Positions 34,812 through 39,063 of a stretch of 39,063 nt of DNA are shown in pieces. Positions within the stretch are counted from its first letter, which is position 1. Every line of letters starts with the position of its first letter. A program made the translations under genes and the position numbers. Source of the DNA: an uncultured Anaerobiospirillum sp. (GTDB lineage: Bacteria; Pseudomonadota; Gammaproteobacteria; Enterobacterales; Succinivibrionaceae); assembly GCA_944390115.1 (NCBI GenBank), contig CALXOW010000028.1, forward strand, positions 1 through 39,063, read 5' to 3'. Below the pieces are notes generated by a model, which saw only the letters and a program-made list of their open reading frames with translations, was not told the origin of the DNA and did no database searches.

Positions 34812-37322
34812 CTACATGCCAATCATGTCGAAAGGCTCAAAGGAGATGACCACCTCATAGTCCTCATGAGGATATGGGTACTTGATCTCCACGCACTTCT
34901 TGCTCTGCGAGTAGTACCAGCCGCGCTCTGCTGCCTCAAAGGCTGGGCGATGGAGTAAGTGCGGCATCTTTTCCCCTTGGAGCATGACGTAGAATGGGCA
35001 CTTGTCATGGCGAATGACGCGCAGGGCCACCTGCTCAATCGGGCTCTTAAACTCACCCTCATAGTGGAAGTTAAAGCGCGTGAGGGCTCCTGCCGTCATC
35101 GTGATCTCAGTGGTACGATACTGCCCCTTCAGATAGTCATTAGAGACGCCATCATCCTCGTAGAGGGTGAAGCTGCCATCCTTATCTGGGGCGGCGAAGA
35201 TCACTAAGTTCTTGACCTGATCGCGCTGCAAGTTGCGAATACGCTCATGCTCATCTGCCATCACTACGATGTGGCCTCCGCGTAAGAACATCGGGATTGA
35301 GCTTAAGTCCACGTTGAAGTCGACCGACTGGCCACCCTGATATGGGGTGCAAGTGTTAAAGTCGTAGAAGACCTCATCCTTAGGGAAATAGACCGTACGT
35401 GTGGTCTGACCCTTGTTTAAGACATTGGCGATCAAAAGCGAGCTGCCCAGCATAAAGGTCTCAGCCTCGTCGTAGACCTTAGGGTCGTGCTGGAACTCTA
35501 ACAGCATTGGGCTAAAGTAAGGCAGACCGCTCTTATGGGCGCGATACATCAAGGAGTAGAAGTAAGGGCTCAGGCGATAGCGCAGATTGATCGCGTCGTG
35601 AATCAGGTGCTTGCTCTGCGAGTACATCCATGGTTCGGTGACCGAGTTATCGGTATTGACCGAGTGAATCGAGAAGCGTGGCTGGAAGATACCGTTTTGC
35701 ACCCAGCGTACGAACAGCTCTTCTTCTGGGGCGATGCCATAGAAGCCACCGATATCCGAGCCTTGGTTGGCGACACCCGACAGCGACATGCCCAGCATCG
35801 TGCCGACGTTGTACTTTAAGGCCTCATAGCAGGTGAGGTTATCGCCCGACCAAGTCTGAGCGTAACGCTGAATACCGGCATGACCCGAGCGGCAGACCAC
35901 GAATGGACGCTTGTTTGGATAGAACTCCTTTAAGGCCTCGACCGTGATATGGCACATGAGATTGCTCATGACCGCCTTAATCTCGCCGATGGTGCAGCCT
36001 GCGCCCTCCAGATAGCAGCGCGCATCCTTATTGACTAAGCTGTCGTATTCACAGTTGTCATTCCACACCGAGTAGCAGCCATAGGAGAAGAGGTGATCCT
36101 TGAGCTGTTGCTTCCAATACATGCGCGTAGTTGGCTTGGTGAAATCAGCAAAGTAGCCCTTACCGCCCCACCAGGTGCCGACTGCAGGACAGTCTTCATG
36201 TTCATCACGCACGAAGATATCTTGCTCCAGCATCTCTGGGACCTTAGGGTGCACGCATAAGATGCCCGGCTTAACGTTAGGCGAAACCACAATGCCTAAG
36301 GAATCCATCGCGGCAAAGTAGGCCTTAGGATCAGGGAAGCGTTCATCATTCCAGGTGAAGACGCAGCGCTTGAGACCAGCGGAGGTTTGCGCGGTGCAGT
36401 AGCCTGAGCTTAACTGGAAGCCGTCGATGCCGATGTCCTCGGCGCGGGCGGTGTTGATAAAGAGCTCAATGGCGGTATCGCAATCCTTCTCAAGCTCCGC
36501 ATAGTACATCGATGAGCCCAGATAGCCTAAGGCAGCCTTAGGTAGCATAATGCTCTTGCCGGTCAAATCGGTGTAACGCGCAACTACCGACGATACTTCC
36601 GGACCTGCGATAAAGAAGAGATCGATATCACCGGCATTGGCTCTAAAGGTCGAGTGCATGTGCCAGTAATTGCTCTTACGACGGCCCATATCAAAATCGC
36701 ACTCGCAGGTGCTGTGGTAGAAATAACCACAGGCACGCTTAGTGACGTGATTGAGCTTGATGTAGAACGGGATGTGCTTATAGAGCGAATCGGTGCGCTG
36801 TGGATCATAGCCCATGGCATCGGTTGGGCTCATGGTCATAAAGGCTTGGGACTTATTGAAGGCCCCGCCCTTCTCACCAAAGCCGTAGAAGCCGTCGGTT
36901 GGCTCAATTTCGCTCACGTGCAGACGGCGCTGATTGCTATCTTCTTGCAAGGCTAAATCGACGCAATCGCGGTGCAGCACATGGCCCTCAAGGTCGCAGA
37001 TCTCCAGCTGATATGGATCCTTATGGATGATGACCTTGAGCGCAGAACCCGTTAAGGTATAGCAAGTTGGGCTCTCAAAGAGCATGGGGCTTTCGCAGGT
37101 GACGCGCTTGCGGTAATCAGCCATCACCTCATCGGTGATGCTATCCCAAGCAGTCGTGACCAAGGAGTACGACGACTCCAAAAACTTGCCATCAAATCCG
37201 GCGCGCATGCGGATGATGTGTGGCGTTAAAAAGTACAGACGGATCGGAACTCCGGCATCAGTGGCAATTTGGCAATAATTGGAGTGCACTGCCACCCCAG
37301 TGGCTTTGGTTACAACGCGCAT
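34812..37322 (-). CDS. Glycoside hydrolase family 31 alpha-glycosidase
   Basis: Cytoplasmic enzyme (no signal peptide) of 836 residues that cleaves alpha-glycosidic bonds with retention. The nucleophile is Asp422 in VWNDNCEYD, and the acid/base is Asp494 in TWSGDNLTCYEA. The N-terminal beta-sandwich contains FYGFGEKGGAF. The C-terminal beta-domains are present (MFLRGGHIV, TLYEDDGVSNDY). ATG 37322 follows GAGGAG. The family includes alpha-glucosidases and alpha-xylosidases; the GFGEK / WNDNCE pattern favours an alpha-glucosidase but the exact sugar cannot be read from sequence. It heads the dctPQM operon and is divergent from an AraC regulator. Confidence 0.93.
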   Translation of the reverse strand: MRVVTKATGVAVHSNYCQIATDAGVPIRLYFLTPHIIRMRAGFDGKFLESSYSLVTTAWDSITDEVMADYRKRVTCESPMLFESPTCYTLTGSALKVIIHKDPYQLEICDLEGHVLHRDCVDLALQEDSNQRRLHVSEIEPTDGFYGFGEKGGAFNKSQAFMTMSPTDAMGYDPQRTDSLYKHIPFYIKLNHVTKRACGYFYHSTCECDFDMGRRKSNYWHMHSTFRANAGDIDLFFIAGPEVSSVVARYTDLTGKSIMLPKAALGYLGSSMYYAELEKDCDTAIELFINTARAEDIGIDGFQLSSGYCTAQTSAGLKRCVFTWNDERFPDPKAYFAAMDSLGIVVSPNVKPGILCVHPKVPEMLEQDIFVRDEHEDCPAVGTWWGGKGYFADFTKPTTRMYWKQQLKDHLFSYGCYSVWNDNCEYDSLVNKDARCYLEGAGCTIGEIKAVMSNLMCHITVEALKEFYPNKRPFVVCRSGHAGIQRYAQTWSGDNLTCYEALKYNVGTMLGMSLSGVANQGSDIGGFYGIAPEEELFVRWVQNGIFQPRFSIHSVNTDNSVTEPWMYSQSKHLIHDAINLRYRLSPYFYSLMYRAHKSGLPYFSPMLLEFQHDPKVYDEAETFMLGSSLLIANVLNKGQTTRTVYFPKDEVFYDFNTCTPYQGGQSVDFNVDLSSIPMFLRGGHIVVMADEHERIRNLQRDQVKNLVIFAAPDKDGSFTLYEDDGVSNDYLKGQYRTTEITMTAGALTRFNFHYEGEFKSPIEQVALRVIRHDKCPFYVMLQGEKMPHLLHRPAFEAAERGWYYSQSKKCVEIKYPYPHEDYEVVISFEPFDMIGM

Positions 37323-37421
37323 TTTCGGCTCCTCAGACCAACACACATAAGGCCAAGCCCCCTCGGACTTAACTCTGTGCTCATCTTAGTCAGAGCCAGA
37401 AATCATTTCTCCACAGATTTT

Positions 37422-37484
37422 GCTGACTTTCAGCGAAAATTCAACATTTCTTGCACTCCCACCAAAAGTGAGATTAGCTTCACA
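37422..37484. promoter_or_regulatory. Control region between GH31 and the AraC gene
   Basis: Holds a CRP-like site at 37469-37484 (minus sense TGTGA-AGCTAA-TCTCA, nine of ten matches) and an inverted repeat GCTGA-CTT-TCAGC at 37422-37434 that lies nearer the GH31 side and may be an AraC-protein operator. The whole gap (37323-37618) has no gene. Confidence 0.5.
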
Positions 37485-37618
37485 TTTTTACCAAAGCCCA
37501 TAAATAAGCCTTTAACCCAAGGGCAATCAGGACTATCCTAGACTTACCGCGCACCTACTGCCCCTATTCCTGGTCAAAATCGTATGGGTAGTCGGTCCGG
37601 CAGCTAAGGACAAGCACC

Positions 37619-38503
37619 ATGATCGACAACGCGGCGATAGCGATTCAAAACGGCGCGCCCATCGCCTTAGAGCGCATTGCCTCCATCAATGACAATACGC
37701 TCCAAAGCCATTACCATCCCTTCTACGAGCTCTTTTACTTAGAAGAGGGCAAGCGCTCCGTGGTGATTGACGAACGCAGCTACGACTTAAAGCCCGGTGA
37801 CTTCGTCATCTACCCGCCCTACACCATGCACCGCTCCTTTTCCGCGCACAACGTGTCCTTTAGCCGCATTGTGCTCTACTTCATGCCCGCGACCATTCCC
37901 CAGGAGCTGCGAGAGGCCTTAAATGACAAGGTCGAGCCCTACGAGCTCATCTCAGAGCACGATAAGCACGCCATCATCGAGCAAATCGAGGCCTTAATCA
38001 CGGAGCAAACCAAAAGCGGCAAGTTTCAGGATGACGCCCTGCAAAGTCGGCTCAAGCTGCTTTTGATCTCCGCCCTGCGCGCCGAGTACAAGACGCCGCA
38101 GCCGCGCTCGGAGCCCAAGATGACGGCGATCATTGCCTACATCCAGCAGCACTATTTTGAGCCAGGCTTAAGTCTCGACGAATTAGCCGCGCGCTTTTTC
38201 ATCTCCAAGTCGTACTTATGCCGCGAGTTCAAGCGCTTTACCAGCCTAAGCTTTGTCGCCTACCTCAATCGGATCAGGGTGCTGCACGCCCAGCGCCTCT
38301 TTGTAGAAAGCGACAAGACCATCACCGCGATTTCAGCGGAGGTCGGCTTTGGCAGCCTGACGCACTTTGAGCGCGTCTTTGCCCAGCACACCCAAAGCAC
38401 CCCCAAGCGCATGTGCGCGAGCATGCGCCTGATGCGCGACCACCCCGACAGCTCTACGCAACCTAGCCACTACGAGAGCGCCAAAGCCGTCTTAGGCCTC
38501 TAA
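37619..38503 (+). CDS. AraC-family transcription regulator
   Basis: Protein of 294 residues. An N-terminal cupin-type sensor domain (about 25-95, HYHPFYELFYLEEG ... KPGDFVIYPPYTMH) is followed by a C-terminal double helix-turn-helix (about 190-285: LSLDELAARFFISKSYLCREFKRFT, then ITAISAEVGFGSLTHFERVFAQHTQSTP). AAGGAC precedes the ATG. It diverges from the GH31-dctPQM operon and is probably its sugar-responsive regulator. Confidence 0.95.
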   Translation: MIDNAAIAIQNGAPIALERIASINDNTLQSHYHPFYELFYLEEGKRSVVIDERSYDLKPGDFVIYPPYTMHRSFSAHNVSFSRIVLYFMPATIPQELREALNDKVEPYELISEHDKHAIIEQIEALITEQTKSGKFQDDALQSRLKLLLISALRAEYKTPQPRSEPKMTAIIAYIQQHYFEPGLSLDELAARFFISKSYLCREFKRFTSLSFVAYLNRIRVLHAQRLFVESDKTITAISAEVGFGSLTHFERVFAQHTQSTPKRMCASMRLMRDHPDSSTQPSHYESAKAVLGL

Positions 38504-38928
38504 CCCAGCCCCCGCCCCACGAGCCCAAAGCGCAAGCCAATACCGGAAAAGCTAAAACCAAGTCTCAAGCCTGGGCTCAAACATGGGGGAGCTGTTACAA
38601 ATTAAAACCAGCACCAATTTAGTGCAACTTCAGCTCATCTCAATTTATTGTAATAACAGCGAATCAGCTACCCGCTAAATCATTTTCCAATTTGTAAACA
38701 ATCGACAAATGCGGCGAATAAAATTTTCTGCATATCAACCATAATTTTACAAAACAATAGCAATTGCATAATGGTAATGGTTGTTGTGTTTTTGTGTTTT
38801 AAATACATTGCATTTAACGTACTATAAAAACGATATTTTACTTATTAAATGGTTATTATAAAATAATTCTGCCAGCCAGATCAAAGTCTGAATCAAAATT
38901 TCCTACCGTGCCTGACATAATGGGTAAG
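38504..38928. other. AT-rich gene-free stretch
   Basis: No gene or RNA recognised. From about 38590 the sequence turns AT-rich, unlike the rest of the window, with TATA-rich tracts such as 38820-38870. It could be a promoter region, a silenced foreign segment or a mobile-element edge. No terminator for the AraC gene is evident. Confidence 0.6.
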
Positions 38929-39063
38929 CTAAGAGCAATAAGGCATGTCTGTTCTTAGCATAGAACTTGCTTGTCTTAGAATCTCAGTAGATCCTTCCAA
39001 GCAAAAATAACGAGCTGTGCGGTCAGCGACCATACCAGTACGCATCTTGATATTTGGTTTGCT
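38929..39063 (-). CDS. C-terminal part of an unidentified gene at the window edge
   Basis: A 44-codon open frame enters from the right edge (SKPNIKMRTGMVADRTARYF ...) and stops at 38929. No family is recognised. Its position after AT-rich DNA leaves open whether it is the end of a real gene or part of a remnant. Confidence 0.35.
   Translation of the reverse strand, partial: SKPNIKMRTGMVADRTARYFCLEGSTEILRQASSMLRTDMPYCS

Overview
The window looks like chromosomal DNA of a motile, host-associated anaerobic gammaproteobacterium, most likely of the Succinivibrionaceae (Aeromonadales). The evidence is a Tol-Pal locus and ruvC-ruvA-ruvB of gammaproteobacterial type, a TRAP carrier beside a family 31 glycosidase, chemoreceptors, and a full urea uptake plus urease operon, which is typical of gut bacteria that recycle host urea. 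The family placement is inference; no rRNA or tRNA is present to fix it.

Layout. 1-311: leader and a promoter for a leftward gene lying outside the window. 312-15371: a nitrogen block in which two paralogous chemoreceptors (both + strand) bracket one twelve-gene minus-strand operon, urtABCDE-ureDABCEFG. UrtABCDE imports urea by ABC transport, UreABC hydrolyses it, and UreDEFG load nickel. A CRP-like box precedes urtA and a sigma-28-like promoter precedes the second receptor. 15788-16765: a solitary HNH-type nuclease-like gene. 17157-19395: an accessory scar containing two integrase N-termini in tandem, an integrase C-terminus, two right-end remnants of one IS200/IS605-type (TnpB) element, and an antitoxin-toxin-antitoxin HigBA set. 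19486-28862: the Tol-Pal region on the minus strand, reading hot-dog fusion gene, hot-dog gene, ybgC, tolQ, tolR, tolA, an opposite-strand orphan gene, tolB and pal. 29072-31526: ruvC, ruvA and ruvB for Holliday junction processing. 31722-38503: a carbohydrate unit of dctPQM (TRAP) and a GH31 alpha-glycosidase on the minus strand, with a divergent AraC-type regulator. 38504-39063: AT-rich, nearly gene-free DNA.

The most unusual points are: TolQ with about 270 extra C-terminal residues; a three-gene hot-dog thioesterase run feeding into ybgC-tolQRA, whose first gene carries an unrelated N-terminal domain; repeat-bearing extensions in UrtB and UrtD; paired TnpB right ends that each keep an omegaRNA-like end next to a different broken gene; a toxin gene framed by two antitoxin paralogues with a 14-bp palindrome on its ribosome binding site; and short palindromic triplet repeats at the ruvC 3' end and upstream of dctP. 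I did not find a clear, wholly new system. The TnpB-end pair and the hot-dog/Tol cluster are the best leads.
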